Shown here: positions 23,212-34,397 of the stretch, in pieces | How the letters are laid out: every line of letters begins with the position of its first letter | Position numbering within the stretch: the first letter of the stretch is position 1 | DNA from: Nepenthes gracilis | Lineage: Eukaryota > Streptophyta > Magnoliopsida > Caryophyllales > Nepenthaceae | Reading direction: 5' to 3' | Length of the DNA stretch: 64,000 bases | Assembly: GCA_033239525.1 (NCBI GenBank) | Contig: BSYO01000014.1 | Coordinates: 16,786,021 to 16,850,020, forward strand | The notes under the pieces: generated by a model | What the model was told of the DNA's origin: nothing | Seen by the model: only the letters and a program-made list of their open reading frames with translations | Databases searched by the model: none | Made by a program: the position numbers and the translations under genes

Positions 23212-23566
23212 TGATGGGTCCACCCACGACATGAGCCGATCCAGTCGTGATAAGGGACGATTCACATGAGAGGACACGTGGCCCTTGTCAGCCACCACTA
23301 GCAATGATCACATCAACACCACGAGACGATATTTGACACAGAAGCCAACCCTCCTCTCACTTCTCCAGCTCACGTGCAATTCTACATTACCTATCATCCT
23401 CCTTACATCAATTGATTTTTTGAAAAAAATTTTTAACTTAAACGTTGAAGGATATACAGGGGAGTAAGTCTAGTCAATCTGCAAAGCTCTTCTCCGTAGT
23501 GTGTCACAACGAAAGATCGAATGGCACCCTAAATCATACCATAACCTAAAAACCAAGGACGCATCA
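23212..23566 (+). repeat. T2 5' LTR (internally deleted) and PBS
   Basis: It begins TGATGGGTCCACCC and ends AAGGACGCATCA. TTGGTGCTATCTGTGG at 23567 is the primer-binding site position, related to the TGGCGCCGTCTGTGGG site of T3. At 355 bp it is about 680 bp shorter than the 3' LTR of the same element. Matching segments occur at both ends (CCACCAC.AGCAATG.T.ACATCAACACCACGAGA and CAATTCTACATTA.CTA), and the middle is missing. Confidence 0.75.
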
Positions 23567-23631
23567 TTGGTGCTATCTGTGGAAGCACCATAAAAGTCCA
23601 ACTATCAACCACCACACTACTAACAGTAGAA

Positions 23632-24985
23632 ATAGTCAACACAAGAGTGCAAACCAGTGTGCAGCCTAGGGACACCGCCACTTAAGGCAACAACCCGTCC
23701 ATGGGTAGCCACGCGAGTATGCATCCCGAGACTGACATCCGCACGTTAGCGTCCAGATGGGTGACATCTACAGCATGTTTCAGAGGATCAACAGCCAACT
23801 GGACGTGAAGCAACATGGGGCTCCCGCCTCCACGGCACACGCGTCGGCTTCCAAAAGGAAGGGATGAAGGACAAAGCCCCTATGAAGAAGACACCGCTGC
23901 CCGATGACGCTGGGGAGCAGGAGTTCCTTAGCAGCAGCACTTAAACACAGTCGTAGGGCCGCTGGAGCCACAGGACATGAGATAAGAGCCCTAGGCAACG
24001 GAACCCTCATTAATGCTATAATAACTAGAGAACCTCAACACAAGCAGAAGCCTCCTGCAGCGCAAGGCCACCACGAGCCATCAATCGCATGCACACGCAC
24101 CACTCTCCAAACTACTAGGAGCTGAGGACTTTTCGCAACGCCAAGGGGGTCGCCTCCACCTCCCGCGAGCAGGAGATGGTGAAAAAAATACGGCAACACG
24201 TCTTCAAGGCCGATGCTAAACGAAGGGCCACAGACTAGAGGAGGCCACCCTTTGCGGCGCGGAAACGCACGCAACCGCTTCCCCAGAAATTTAAAACGCC
24301 CGCTCTTGAGCCATATGACGCGAGTACTAATCCAATTGACCACCTGGACAACTTTCGCACAATGCTAAGCTTCCAGGGAGTAAACAAGGAAGCCTTGTGC
24401 AAGTGCTTCCCTTTAACACTTAAAGGAGACGCTTGCTTTTGATTCTCCGGCCTCGAGCCAAAAACCATTCAGGCTTTTTTGGAGTTCACCTACATTTTCC
24501 TGTCCAAATTTGCCATGGCACTTAGTCCAATTTTGACAACAACGAGATGAAAGACTGAGGCGTTCACCAGCCTGTTTCACCGCCGAGGCACAAAGGATAT
24601 CTGGGCTCACAAACCAAGTAAAACTCAGCACTTTCAATTACCTTGGAGCCCAAAGACTTCTTCTAGCACCAGCCACAAAAATTCTCAGACTTTTCTGGAG
24701 GTTGAACCATCGCTCAAGCTTACATTGTAACTGAGTAAGCCAATGAAGTGAAACACAAAGATCGCGCACACCAACTGCTGAAGAGGTCGGCAAATGAGAA
24801 GAAAAAAAACGACGATGACTACCGTCCCCAAGGGCCACACAAGTAGTTACAGGAGGAGTCAAGGCCTCGAAAGGAGTTCGAACCGCAGCACCTAACCCCT
24901 TGACTAACACGCACACAAATTTCCTGATACAGATTTAAAATGAGACGTTCTTGAAATGACCCAAGGCACCAAGGATTAAATACTT
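23632..24985 (+). pseudogene. gag: T2 gag (start codon lost)
   Basis: The start reads ATA-GTC-AAC-ACA (I-V-N-T-R) where T3 and T4 have ATG-GTC-AAC (M-V-N-T-R), so the initiator is mutated. A Pro/Arg-rich variable region follows. The gag core at 24266-24420 reads LPQKFKTP, NPIDHLDNFRTMLSFQGVN, CKCFPLTLKGDA. After it come FLSKFAMALSP and a damaged second half. Near 24930-24985 the C-terminal part begins (KYFHH...) and stops at the inversion joint; the rest lies inverted at 27680-27310. Confidence 0.8.
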
Positions 24986-27685
24986 TCACCACGGGGTCAT
25001 CTAGTTGTTCGTGTCATCTACTTGCAGCACCTCACCCTTTGGGTCACCGACGATCGGGATGGCTATGACTTCCTGCAAATCCTTAGAGGATTGTTCCAGG
25101 TTGCTTCCCGCTGTTGCTCTTGCAAATTGGTTAGCCTTCCTGTTCTCTTCCCTTGGGACGTGGACTACCTTGACTCAGTCGAACTCCCCAATCAGCCGCC
25201 TTGCCCTAGGAAGGTAGTTTGCAAGTTGTAGATTGGACGCCTCAAAACTCCCACAGGTTTGGTTGAGAACTAGTTCGGGGTCGTTGCGGGCGATACGCGA
25301 CCTAGCTGAGCATTCCTTGGCGAGACGTAGTCCGACAAAGAGCGCGTTGTACCCATTAATGTTATTGTTGGTCGAAAAGCCCCGGTGATAGTGTATTTGA
25401 TCTTTGACTTGTATGGGGTTCTCGGAACCATGTGCTCTCTGTTGCCTGCGCATGTTGATGACCTGTTGACTTTCAGGGTCCATGTTGGAACATCTAGCTT
25501 ATCCGTACCTTCAGCTTGGCCGGGGGCGTCAGGAACAAGGGTCGCCATATCGACTATAAAGTCTGCGTGGGGTTGGCCCTTCATGGCTGGTCTTGGTTGG
25601 AACTCTACATTGAACTTGCCCAACTCTATAGCCACTTGATCAATCTCCTAGAAGTGTCCGACTTCGGCAATATCCCCTTCATGTGTTGGTTCATTACGTT
25701 GACGATCTTATGCGCTTGAAAGTAAGGCTGCACCTTTCGGGCGGAGTATGCTTTGGCTAACACTATCCTTTCAACATGCGTGTAGTGGCTCTCGGTGTCG
25801 GTCAGGAACTTGTTGATGTAGTCTACTGGTCGTTGGACACCAGACTATTGCAAGATTAGAACAAAATTCAGTGTCATGCTAGAAATTGCTAGATATAAAA
25901 ACTCTTGAGTTTTTGGAATGCAATATCACACTCAGTCGTCCATTGGATCCTGTTGCATTGGCACCCCTCAAGGCTATGAGGAATGGTAAGTATTTTTTTG
26001 GCCAATTTCATCAGGAACCATGTGAGGACATCGAGCCTCCCGGTGAGCTTCTAGTCCTCCTTCACGGCCTGAGGATTCATGTTGACGATGGTCGTTATCT
26101 TCTCGGGGTCAACCTTGATTCCATGTTGATGCACTACAAAACCATAAAACTTCTCGAGGGTGACCCCGAAGACCCACTTAGCTGAGATGAGTTTCATCAA
26201 GTGCGCCCAAAGGACCTCGAAGGTTTTGCTCAGATTGTGAATGTGGTAGTTGGTGATATTACTCTTGATGAACATGTTGTCAACATGCACTTCCACCTGT
26301 TGGCAGATGTAGACTTCGTATATCTTGTTCGCAAGCTGTGGATAAGTGGTCCCAACATTCTTTAAATTGAAGGGTATAACTTTGTAGCTGTAGGCCCCCT
26401 GTTTCGTCACGAAGGATGTGTGCTCATTATTTTTCGGATACATTCTAATGAAATTGTATCCCGAGTAAGCGTCTATGAAGCATTGCAACTCGTGGTCGAT
26501 GGCGGAGCACACTAACTAGTTGATCCTAAGCAGTAAGAAGCCATCTTTCGGGCATGCCTTCTTCATATCAGTGAAGTCCGTACACATCCACCACTTTTTG
26601 TTGTTCTTCTTAACAAGGGCAACGTTTGACAATCAGTCAAGGTATTGGGCCTTCCTGATGAAGCCTGCGTCGAATAGCTTTTTCACTTTTTTGCGGTTGC
26701 CAATTAGTTTTGTGACGAAGTGGTTTCTATGTTTTTGCCAAACAAAGTTATGACTGAGATTGAGGCTCAACTTGTGGGCTATTATTCCGGTCGCTATTCC
26801 TGCCACGTCGGTGAGAGTCTACACAAAGATATCGGCGTTCTGCTCTTGAAAAAAAACTAGTTGGTCGCGGATGCGTCCTGAAAGGGAGCTATGAAAATGA
26901 GCGCACTTTTCTGGCTCGGTGAGGTGCAAAGGGAACTCATTAGTTGACTCCCCTCATTAAGTCTGTTGGAGGGGAGCCTCGTCTTGAAAATCAAGCTCCC
27001 CAATCAGTTGGGTTGGGTTCGCTGGATTGATTTGGGGCAGATAGCACGTCTGCCCCATCTCTTGTTCTCCCACAAGTTCTGCGACAGACGAAAGGTCGAC
27101 GACAAGGAACGTAAGTATCCAATAGGTTGTGCCAGGGTATATCCCCTACGTCACCTCCAGTTGAACAGCTTATTGTACTGTCATTGGTTCGTTGTCCAGG
27201 CTATTTGAGGGTCCGTTGGTGGGCCTTATCTGGCTTTGTTTTACTCTTAACTTAAAGAAAGTATCAAGTTATAGTAAGGTGTGAAACTTCCATTATTGAC
27301 GAAAACTAATTTCAGTTCGTAGAATATAAAACTACCAGAAACGATGGCAGACGCAAGCAGAGGTCAAAATAAGGGGTCATTAAATGTATTATATCGTCAT
27401 TACTAAAACTAATGACACTTGTCCTAACCCCTACTCTTGGCTTCTTGCTACTAGAAGTGCTTGTTGGGCGGCTCGGGGTATTGTCCTTCGTCAGCCTAGT
27501 TATTAACATGTTGACAATTCTGACCACCACTCGATTCTTCGGCTATTCCTATGTGTCTTCCTCTGTGATTGCGGGAGCCGGTCTTTCGTTTCGTAGGAAT
27601 CTCGTCAAATGCCTTGACGAATCACGCGTTCGATGTCCTTGTGCAAGGTCCGACTGTGGCACCCGACTGTAGCACCCTGACACGG
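24985..27685 (-). pseudogene. pol: T2 inverted block: gag C-term, protease, RT, RNase H
   Basis: Read from 27685 downward on the minus strand, the order is as follows. The end of gag is SRTLHKDIERVIRQG (T3: CRTLQSEIEELIRRG). A degraded protease lies near 27400-27180. RT at about 26760-26051 shows KWWMCTDFTDMKKACPKDGF, CFIDAYSGYNFIRMYPKN, YSYKVIPFNLKN and HVDNMFIKS (Y-V-D-D changed to H-V-D-N). RNase H at about 25880-25000 shows IELGKFNVEFQPRPA, GLRLAKECSARS and HVPREENRKANQFARA. Flanking gag and integrase run on the plus strand. The whole stretch is therefore inverted relative to its element, with only about 15 codons unaccounted for at the joints. Confidence 0.85.
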
Positions 27686-28786
27686 CAAAACATGTGAGAA
27701 AGATAGTAGACTCGTATACCATCGTAGACGAAAAACTATACTATCAGGGATACTCGATCCCTTACATAAGGTGCTTAACACCATAAGAGGTCGATTATGC
27801 GCTGAGTGAAGTGCACTTCAGAGTCTACAACTCATATATAGGGGCGAGAACCAAGCCTTCAAGGCAATGAAACAAGGTTTCTTCTGGCACTCGATGAAAC
27901 ACAAAGTCATGGAGTTGGAAGAAGTGCGAAAGCTGCCGATACCACAGAAACATAACTCACCAGCCACACATGGAGTTGAAAGCCCTCCAAAACCCCTCGT
28001 CAGTCGCGCAGTAGCGCTTTGACATTCTCGACCCACAACTCATGGCATCCAGAGAAAAGAAATTCATTATAATAGACATTGACTATTTCACAAAATAGGT
28101 GGAGGCATCCCCACTAACGCGTATTACTGAATAGAATGCAACAAAATTCGTTCACCAAAATGTTATTTGCCATTACTGGATTCTCGAAGTTATAGTGACC
28201 AATAAAAAAAATCAATTTTTTTTATAAATAATTCTCCAAGTGCTGCGCAAGTCTGCAAATAAAGCTAGTTCACACATCGATCTCCTACCCACAAGCCAAC
28301 AGACAGGTGAAAGTGATGAATCGAATGTTGCTCCACGGATTGAAAAGCCAAACTAGAAGACACTAGGGGCTCTTCAAATGATAAGTTGCCTTCCATTCTC
28401 AAGTCAAACAGAACCACCCCAAAAGAGCAGACACGTGAAACACCCTTCAACCAATACTACGAACGAGGCGGTCCATCCTGGTGAAAACTAGTCTGCCCAA
28501 CCTATGGGTTGAGAGGTTCGACCCCCTCAATGACCCTCAAAGTCTCAGGGAGAACCTCACCCAGCTCAAGGAGGCCGAAGATCCAGCACACCTTGGGACT
28601 ATAGCGTACCAGCATCGGATTGTTTGGTACTACAATAAAAGCGTAAAAGCCTGCCAATTCAAAGTGTGGGACCACGTCCTATGGAGCGTAAAGGCAACCG
28701 CTAATACTGCCAAGCTACACACTCAAGACGACAAGCTCACCCAAAGGATATGGACCGCCAATCACCTTAAAAAGTACTACCAATGA
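27686..28786 (+). pseudogene. pol: T2 integrase remnant
   Basis: Resuming on the plus strand, it reads VDSYTIVDEKLYYQGYSIPY, then IRCLTP and DYALSEVHF. The zinc-binding region is damaged. Then comes RFDILDPQLMASREKKFIII, DIDYFTK and EASPLTRITE. The second block ILEVIVTNKKNQF has lost the catalytic D (T-N). QVKVMNRMLLHGLKS has lost the E (K). The final 102 codons (28481-28786) are open, with LRENLTQLKEAEDPA, YQHRIVWYYNKSVKACQF and AHPKDM/HLKKYYQ-type ends, finishing in TGA. The start abuts the inversion joint. Confidence 0.8.
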
Positions 28787-29669
28787 GACTCAGCCGAGCC
28801 CAGCTAAGAACCTCATGCATCATTCTAAATGCTTGTAACTGTATCACCTTTTTAATCAGTAGAATTGTTGTTTATTCATTTATACTTGTCAATGTGATTG
28901 CATGCATGTTTGTCATTCTATCAAATCAAGTGACCCAAATTGCCCCTAAATCAGCCAGCATTCGTCCTGGACTACTTTGCTACCCGTTGGCGGTCAATGA
29001 ACCTCAACCCCGAGCAGAGCAGCCCATTAATTTGTCAAAACGTAAACCTTCATTTTATACCAAACAGTCTGATGACGGCCGAAAACATGGCCTGGGGATC
29101 TTGGAGCACCGAACCAAACGGCTTACAAAACCTTAGGGGGCTTCTACAGCAAACGTGCAACAAACACCCCAAGATGGAGAGAACCCAAGTCAACGATGAT
29201 CAACAAATTTGCACCTGACGCTCATAGGCAACGACATCCTCGGACAGGACTAAGCTCCAATATGGCAATACGCGAATGACAGCCTACAACTCTAGCTAGG
29301 CCCAGTTGCCGAGGCCTTGAAACCCATCTAACCGTAGCAAGGCTCACCCCGGGGCATGTGACAACATCTTAATTACAACATAAAGCACCCCACACGATGA
29401 GGTGCCATAACATTCCCTTCCTAAGGGAATGAGTGCCACAAGCCAATGCTCCTCAGACGGACCCTGCAACGATAGCTGCAATGCTTAGCTGGACGAACAA
29501 ACAAAAACCAATCCAACATGGAAGTCTAAATAATCAACCGCAAAGGTCGTGATAATTAGACTGATTTCATCATATTTTGTTCTAAATATACAAACAGGCC
29601 ATTCCCAAAAAAAAAAAAAAAAGAAGAGAGAGAGAAAGGGGGGGCCTAGTGGGCTGGATAAGTTTAACT
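28787..29669. other. T2 spacer between pol and antisense frame
   Basis: Non-coding spacer of the kind that carries tandem repeats in T3 and T4. A run of 15 A residues followed by GAAGAGAGAGAGAAAGGGGGGG lies at 29607-29643. On the minus strand this is just beyond the stop of the antisense frame. No clear tandem array was found. Confidence 0.5.
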
Positions 29670-31730
29670 CTACAGTAGGTCACCACCACCCGATTGGGAA
29701 GATGTCGACCTAACCTTCCCCGCGCAAGGGAAAAACAAGTCCAAAGCCAGGGTGGCGCTGCCGTTTGCCAAGTGAAGCAAAAAGACCAAAATGCCCGAAG
29801 ATGCCAGCTGCGCCATTCCTCGACAGAGGTGAATGCCGTCCCAAAATTTACCCTCCAATACCTACCCAAGGTCCGCTATCAAAATGGAGGCCCTCAACTA
29901 ATCCTCAAGCAGAAGGCAGTGCCCGCGGAGAAGATGATACCGCTCTAGTAAATCACAAAGTCAATCCTCAAGGGATGTAATCTTCTAGCCAACCACACGT
30001 AACTCCCCCTCCAAGGACTCGACCCGCTCAACCACGGCTCCATGCGATGATGGATCGACATGCCCTCGAGCTAGGAAACCAATACCCCCCAAAAGCTAAA
30101 GAGCCCTCCCTTGAACCTGCCGGCAGTAAACACGTTACATGAACGAAGGCAAATATAGAAAAGGGACAAACAGATACTAAATTGGTACCTCTGCAAAGGA
30201 AAGCCCCTCGTGGGGAGGCTATCTTGAGCCAGCCTTGGGTAACTCCATCGCATTCTCGGCTCCAGTAGACGCAACATCCGCAAACTCAGAAGCTTGGGGC
30301 ACCATGCCACAGTTTCTTCCGCGACGGCTGCAACAGCTATCGGCTCTTAAACCCTTAACTCCGAAGGGTCTATAGAACGCCCCTCGACAACCTTGCCTAC
30401 CTCCATGGGAGGCGCGCCAACAGTGACTGTCACCCACAAAAGAAGCTCCTCTATAGTCTCAATTGCCAGAAGAGGGGGCACTTCAGCAGCAGCGATCGCC
30501 ATTGAAGGGGGATCCTCCGCAATCTCGGTATCCTCGATGACCATCACAACCTCGACCGCTCCGTCAGACGAAGTGGCATCGTCTGCAACACGGATGGGAG
30601 ACTAAAATCCTCCAAGGTTAACATTTGAAGCGGACCTGGCAGTGGCCTCCAGTGTCACCTCGGCTGTGACTTCCTCTGCTGGCTCGACAAAAGTCTCAGC
30701 CGACTGCTCACCTAATAAAAGTCTGGCGACAACAAGGACACCATCCTGCGCCAATACCAGCACCAAAACCGGCACAACTCTGACATCGATGGCAATGGAT
30801 CCGGGTTCCGCTGCAGGAGCTGCTGTAGCCATGGCGCCCACAGATCCCCCAAAACTAGATGCTTGGCCTAATGTGGAGGCGCATATAAAACAGGTTTCCC
30901 TCGAAATGCTCCAGAATTGTTAAACCCATAGCATTGCAGCCTCATCCTCTCCCGAGGAAGAAGTACACTCCGAGCATAAGCCATCAACAGAGGACCAATG
31001 CTACTTTTAGGCGAACCTGAGCGTTTTCAAATGACTAGCGCCCCTGGCCTCCTCAAACCGACAGACGTCGCAACAGGTGCCAGATCCCACACAGCTGGAG
31101 CAAAAGCATCCGAGGTCAGCCAATGTCCCCTCTCACAAAAAGTGTTGGCATTGGCCCGGGTCATATCCACCAGCAGTTTGTCCTGGGCTTTCTCATCCTC
31201 TTCCAGGGACCCAGTGATGCTGAGCCACACCTTCCCCCACTAGTTTGAAACAGCCCACACAAAAAGCGTCGCTAGGTAAAAGAGTTTATCCTTCCAGAAC
31301 ATGACCGAATCAAGGTTCACCCCTTGAAGTTAAAACAAGGGCAGGGAAATAAGAAAATCCAAGTCACCTTTTGCGAGAAGGTAAAAATCACCCTAACAGA
31401 CATAATGTTAAAACTGCAACCATGGTAGCGGGAGAAGACACGAAGAAACACCAGATACCGTACAACGTTGGGCATGAGCCTTGCCACTGGCACCCCCAAA
31501 TCTGCGAGAATCGCAGATAGGGTCCACAGCACCGAAATGCAGATTTCACCCCGCAAATGGATATCATCAACAGCGATGAAACCTTTCATCGGAGAGTAGG
31601 CCATGCCGTCATCACCAGGCTGCAGGAACACCATATTCCCTGGAACCCTAAACAGAGAAAGTAGTGACTGAACATCCTCAATGGTGAGGATCAATTGAAT
31701 CCTCCTATCATCGTCTAAGGCTATAATCAA
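29670..31730 (-). pseudogene. T2 antisense frame (Transposase_28-like, coiled coil)
   Basis: The N-terminal domain is open over 137 codons (31730-31317), with KGFIAVDDIHLRG, LGVPVARLMPNVVRYLVFLR and VIFTFSQKVTWIFL. These align with T3 SGYIAVYEVHLKGG, LAVPLAKLQPNAIRYLVSL and IMFRFNQTLEWIAI. Frameshifts follow. The acidic Ala/Val/Glu-rich linker is seen in frames at 30841-30602 and 30547-30347. The C-terminus FWDGIHLCRGMAQLAS ends at 29670. No ATG is visible at the start; the frame opens at TTG. TTATTTAAGC at about 31822-31829 could be its TATA box. Function unknown; it lies opposite to the element's own transcript. Confidence 0.7.
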
Positions 31731-33358
31731 CAGAGAAAAAGAAGGAAATTTGCAAAAAGGAGAATAGCAAACAATGGATCAAAGACGAACGCGAAGTGTA
31801 GGAACGGCGAAGGGCACGCTGCTTAAATAAGCAAAGGCCCAAAACCGAAATCAACATCGTAGGGAAGTCAAAAGACCGACCCCATGATGGCAACCACCGG
31901 TGTTAGCACCGCAAGGCGCCACGACACACTCCTTCCACAGCCACTCGTAATGAACTTGACACCTCGAATTCCCACGCACCAGTTTTAGTAACTATCAGTT
32001 GAACCACTCCATCAGCAATAAATGCATCAGAAAGACCCAAGAACTGCAAGTGTCCCGAGCCAAGGCGGCAATCATGACAACTTACGGTCTCACCAAAGGA
32101 CCAACGAAATAAAGATGAGGCCACCGTCACAAGATACGACTTGAGAAAAGAAGCGAATCAAGAGCGACTGAGGCCGGCCTGACGATGTTTTGCCCAGCCG
32201 ACCTCCTAGGCTAGCACTCAGGACGACCATTTGAGAAGCCCGTTGCCGGATAACCAAGCCACCGGAAGCTCAATCCGATTAACTATCAGATGCCAAGCCA
32301 CACACAACAATATAAAGACATCCTAATCAAAAAGCAATAGCACAAAGATAAAAGGACAAGACAACAAAACCAGAATAGGTAAGAAAATACTTAGTCATTC
32401 CATTCATTGAAATCTTTTACAAGGTACAAGGCCTACAATGCTAAGAGAATATAGTAGAAGATAAATGAAGCAAAAATCGATGACACTCCCTCGAAAACGG
32501 CCTTAGGGAAGAAATGTGTAGGTAGGGCAGCAATAGGTCAAACACCACGGGGACCATGCCTACCTACACATGAAAAGTACCGACTAAAAACCAAACACCA
32601 CAGGATGCTGGTGGAAAGCAATTTTTTGGAGGAGAAACAAAACACCGCCACCAGATAAGCTTCCCATCCAAGAACTCCTCCAACAAGTTCCGATGATGAC
32701 CCGCCAGAGAAGAGGTTGAGGTAGGGCCACTTTTGTCGATCAAAACGGATCGCGGAAGACGCCCACGCCCAGGGATCTCATCAAAAGGGGACGTCCGAAA
32801 GCTGGCCAGAGAAGAAAAGAAGGAACCATACCACCACGCTGCCAAGCGTGGTGGCTTGAGAACAGCCAGAGTAGGGTCCGAGCGGCACGAGAACAGCCGA
32901 AACAACGGCGACGATGTAAGTGCCAAGCTTGTTTTCGAATCTTCCAAGACACCACTCGATCCCAACACAAGGCTTCGAAAAGACTAAGGCAACTTCGAGC
33001 TCCCACATTGTTTTGCTCGAGTGAAGATGGACCCTGAGGCAAAAAATACGAGTGTTCCCCCTTTTATAGCCATAGCAAGAGGATAGCAACCTCCTAGTGA
33101 AAAGACATGACCACCGATCGCCAGCAAGGAATCAGCAGCAAATTTCGATTCAGAGCAGAATCTTTCCTAAGAAAGTATTGAATCTCTACACCATCGTGCG
33201 GAAGGCTACAATGTGCATGCGGAAGGGACTTAACTCTAGGTAACTTACAACTAAAGCATCTCGAAAAGAAGCTTGAGAGCATAGCCTACTAAAAACGTCA
33301 CATCATCTGCCATGCTAAAGAGTGGAAAGGCACAACTCTCCGGCATGGGAGAGACTAG
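31731..33358. other. T2 region between antisense frame and 3' LTR
   Basis: This holds the promoter side of the antisense frame, then sequence that includes a 134-codon minus-strand frame (32968-32564). Its end (EEFLDGKLIWWR) faintly recalls the F-x-D-G-x-x-x-x-R tail of the antisense proteins, but I cannot support a call. A hairpin with 10-bp arms and a 4-base loop lies at 32831-32854. GGGAGAGACTAG just before 33359 may be a worn polypurine tract. Confidence 0.45.
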
Positions 33359-34397
33359 TGATGAGTCCACCGACGACACGGGCCAATCCAATGCAATAAG
33401 AGAAGATTTGGAGGTCAACCTATTAGCCAACGAGGACGAGCAAAAAAGCAAAGCCCAAAAATCGTCTAAGCAACCCATCTGCTACAAACAGACCCATGGG
33501 GGACCAACGGCCCAACCTAAGGAGATAGCCTCTGCAGCTTCACAAATCACAACAAAATCCACTCCCTACCTCAACGGTAGCAATCTGGCAACACAGACGG
33601 CATCGACGCGACAAATCTCAACCAATAGTATTGGTGATCAATCATGGAGAATCATCATGCCCGCCAATCAATGGCAACCCAACCAACCCACACGAGAGGA
33701 GACCTAACTTTTATCAACCACCAGCAGCAATGGTTGCATCAACACCACAAGATGGCATCTGACATGGTGGCTCCCGTCAACACCCAACAACCAATGAATC
33801 CCGAAGGAACACCAGTCATCAATCTTGGTGCCAAAGTCTTCTCCGTAAAGCATCAGAAATTTCCTCACCATCCACAGGATGAAGGAGAGCAACTCTCAAT
33901 CGTAAAACCGCCCACGAACGAGACTTAATAGCCAAAGAGGAACCAAACTCTCTTTCCCAACATAACTCTTTCTCTTTTACAGTGAGCCACTCCTTACCGA
34001 GTGTGTCTATAGTGAGCCACTAACTAAGTGCAACTCTAGTGAGTCACCAACCACGTGCAACTAGAAAAGAGCCCAATCCTCCTACTTCTCTAGACCGCCC
34101 CACGTTGGATGCACCGACAGGAGCCAATCCTCTCACTTCCCCCACTCATATACAATTCTACATTATCTAATATCCTCATTATATCTTTTCATTTTTTAAG
34201 AAATATTTCTAATTTAAGCGTCGGATAATATACCAAAAAGTAAGTCTCATCAATTCTCTGATCTCTTATTTATAATTTATGATGTACAAATTTCAGGTTA
34301 ATAGCAATAGAGATCGGACTGTCTCTAATTTGACCCACAGTAAAATATCAAGTGGCTCCTTAATCTATACCACAAGTCAAAAATCAAAGATGCATCA
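33359..34397 (+). repeat. T2 3' LTR
   Basis: The 1039-bp LTR starts TGATGAGTCCACCGACGAC and ends AAAGATGCATCA. It contains three short degenerate repeats of the type AGTGAGCCACT..., near 33981, 34012 and 34039. The final 250 bp (ATTTCTAATTTAAGCGTCGGATAATATACC, AGAGATCGGACTGTCTCTAATTTGACCC) match the other LTRs of the family. Confidence 0.75.

Larger units (their letters stand above)
23212..34397 (+). mobile_element. T2: Tat-lineage gypsy element with internal inversion
   Basis: Both LTRs are present (23212-23566 and 33359-34397), flanked by ATTTT and ATTTC, a 4-of-5 target-site duplication. Internal order is PBS, gag (+), a 2.7-kb block in reverse orientation holding the gag C-terminus, protease, RT and RNase H (-, about 24985-27685), integrase (+, to 28786), spacer, antisense frame (31730-29670) and 3' region. 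Coding similarity continues across both inversion joints, so the element was once colinear. Stops, the inversion and lost catalytic residues make it inactive. Confidence 0.85.

Noticed and set aside
22986..23566. Reading T1 and T2 as a tandem LTR-internal-LTR-internal-LTR array sharing one LTR
   Set aside because: AT-rich non-element sequence separates the end of T1 from the T2 LTR, and T2 has its own near-matching 5-bp duplication (ATTTT/ATTTC).
32564..32968. 134-codon minus-strand frame in the 3' region of T2
   Set aside because: Only a faint resemblance to the antisense-protein tail. Overlapping frames on both strands are equally open, so no gene is called.
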